From CAYYWV01 sp964475385 (GTDB lineage Bacteria > Pseudomonadota > Alphaproteobacteria > JAAXGF01): 5,502 nucleotides of DNA. Positions 4,904 through 5,502 of this stretch are shown here, piece after piece. Under the pieces are notes generated by a model. That model did no database searches, was not told the DNA's origin, and saw nothing but the letters and a program-made list of their open reading frames with translations. The number at the start of each line of letters is the position of its first letter. Within the stretch, counting starts at the first letter, position 1. Both the position numbers and the translations under genes were made by a program. Location of the stretch: assembly GCA_964475385.1 (NCBI GenBank), contig CAYYWV010000140.1:1-5502 (forward strand). The letters are read 5' to 3'.

Positions 4904-5502
4904 ATGGTGGAGGCCAACACGAACTCTCCGGTCATCAAGGCTCTTGCGTTGCTCGAAGGCGTTGTCGCCTCCGAAGATCCGGTTGCGCTCGCCCGGCTCG
5001 CGGCCGCTTACGGTCTGCCTAAGCCGACGGCGCACCGGCTCGCGCTGATGCTCGAACGCGAGGGCTACCTTCATCGCGCGCCAGGCAGCCGACGGTTCGT
5101 CGTCGGCGGGCGACTGGTAACCCTTGCGCTCGACGTGCTTCGGGCGACGATGAGACAAGGCCCGAGCCGCGCGATCCTTGCCGCCCTTTCCGAGGAGGTC
5201 GGCGAGACCTGCTCGCTCGGCATGATCGTCGGCCACGAGGTCGCGCTCGTCGAGCACATCAAGATGGGGGCGCCGCTCACCCTCGACGTTGGGAACCAGG
5301 CGCGCCTGCCGCTGCACTGTTCAGCCATGGGGAAACTGCTGCTGAGCTTCATGCCGCAACCGGCGCGCGACCGTTTGATCGACAGCCTTGCCCTCGAACG
5401 CTTTACCACCACGACAGTGACCGACCGCAAGGCCCTCCTCGCCGAGCTCGCGCGGATTCGGACGTCCCGGGTCGCGCTCAACAACCAGGAGTACATTCCC
5501 GG
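4904..5502 (+). CDS. IclR-family transcriptional regulator, N-terminal part (runs off the window)
   Basis: The frame is open from the ATG at 4904 to the window end with no stop: 199 residues of an expected 250-270. The N-terminal winged helix-turn-helix is clear: SPVIKALALLEGV (8-20), ALARLAAAYGLPKPTAHRLALMLEREGYL (28-56) with the recognition helix in the PKPTAHRLALML part, and the wing RRFVVGGRLVTLA (63-75). The effector-binding domain follows, with EEVGETCSLGMIVGHEVALVEHI (97-119), LHCSAMGKLLLSFM (137-150), LERFTTTTVTD (164-174) and a final EYIP that matches the usual (Q/E)EYIPG. Family knowledge: IclR regulators are cytoplasmic dimers or tetramers that sense small metabolites and control catabolic or stress operons, often adjacent ones. 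The ligand cannot be told from this part. There is no good Shine-Dalgarno before the ATG. Three inverted repeats upstream suggest autoregulation. Regulated genes may lie past the right edge. Confidence 0.9.
   Translation, partial: MVEANTNSPVIKALALLEGVVASEDPVALARLAAAYGLPKPTAHRLALMLEREGYLHRAPGSRRFVVGGRLVTLALDVLRATMRQGPSRAILAALSEEVGETCSLGMIVGHEVALVEHIKMGAPLTLDVGNQARLPLHCSAMGKLLLSFMPQPARDRLIDSLALERFTTTTVTDRKALLAELARIRTSRVALNNQEYIP

Overview
The window is GC-rich DNA with strong G/C preference at third codon positions. Its gene content points to an alphaproteobacterium, probably of the Rhodospirillales type: a DUF2336 protein, a stand-alone mlaA-mlaC pair and an EttA-type ABC-F protein. This placement rests on remembered family distribution, not on a search. 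No mobile element, CRISPR array, tRNA or rRNA was seen, and this looks like chromosomal core sequence.

Layout. Bases 1-622 (+) hold the C-terminal part of an ABC-F ATPase very similar to EttA. It converges across about 50 bp on a minus-strand operon of mlaA (2133-1324) followed by mlaC (1324-674). These encode the outer-membrane and periplasmic parts of the Mla phospholipid transport pathway and are joined by a one-base stop/start overlap (TAATG). About 500 bp without a recognisable gene separates mlaA from a divergent universal stress protein gene (2642-3163, +). Next comes a leader region of about 340 bp and a DUF2336 gene (3500-4732, +). The last gene (4904 to the window end, +) is the first 199 codons of an IclR-family transcriptional regulator. 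It runs off the edge without a stop codon.

Regulation is the most interesting content. Upstream of the DUF2336 gene lies a full match to the sigma-54 (RpoN) -24/-12 consensus, at 3333-3350, with exact GG-N10-GC spacing. This suggests that this protein of unknown function is produced only when an RpoN activator is engaged. In front of the iclR-type gene there are three inverted repeats within 70 bp. One abuts a perfect TTGACA -35 hexamer and one sits over the -10 position, a layout that suggests an autoregulated promoter.

The genes do not form one pathway. They are an envelope-lipid operon, a translation factor, a stress protein, an orphan RpoN-dependent gene and a regulator whose targets probably lie beyond the right edge. 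No clearly new multi-gene system is visible. The best leads are the sigma-54/DUF2336 unit, the iclR operator array and an MlaA without a lipobox cysteine.
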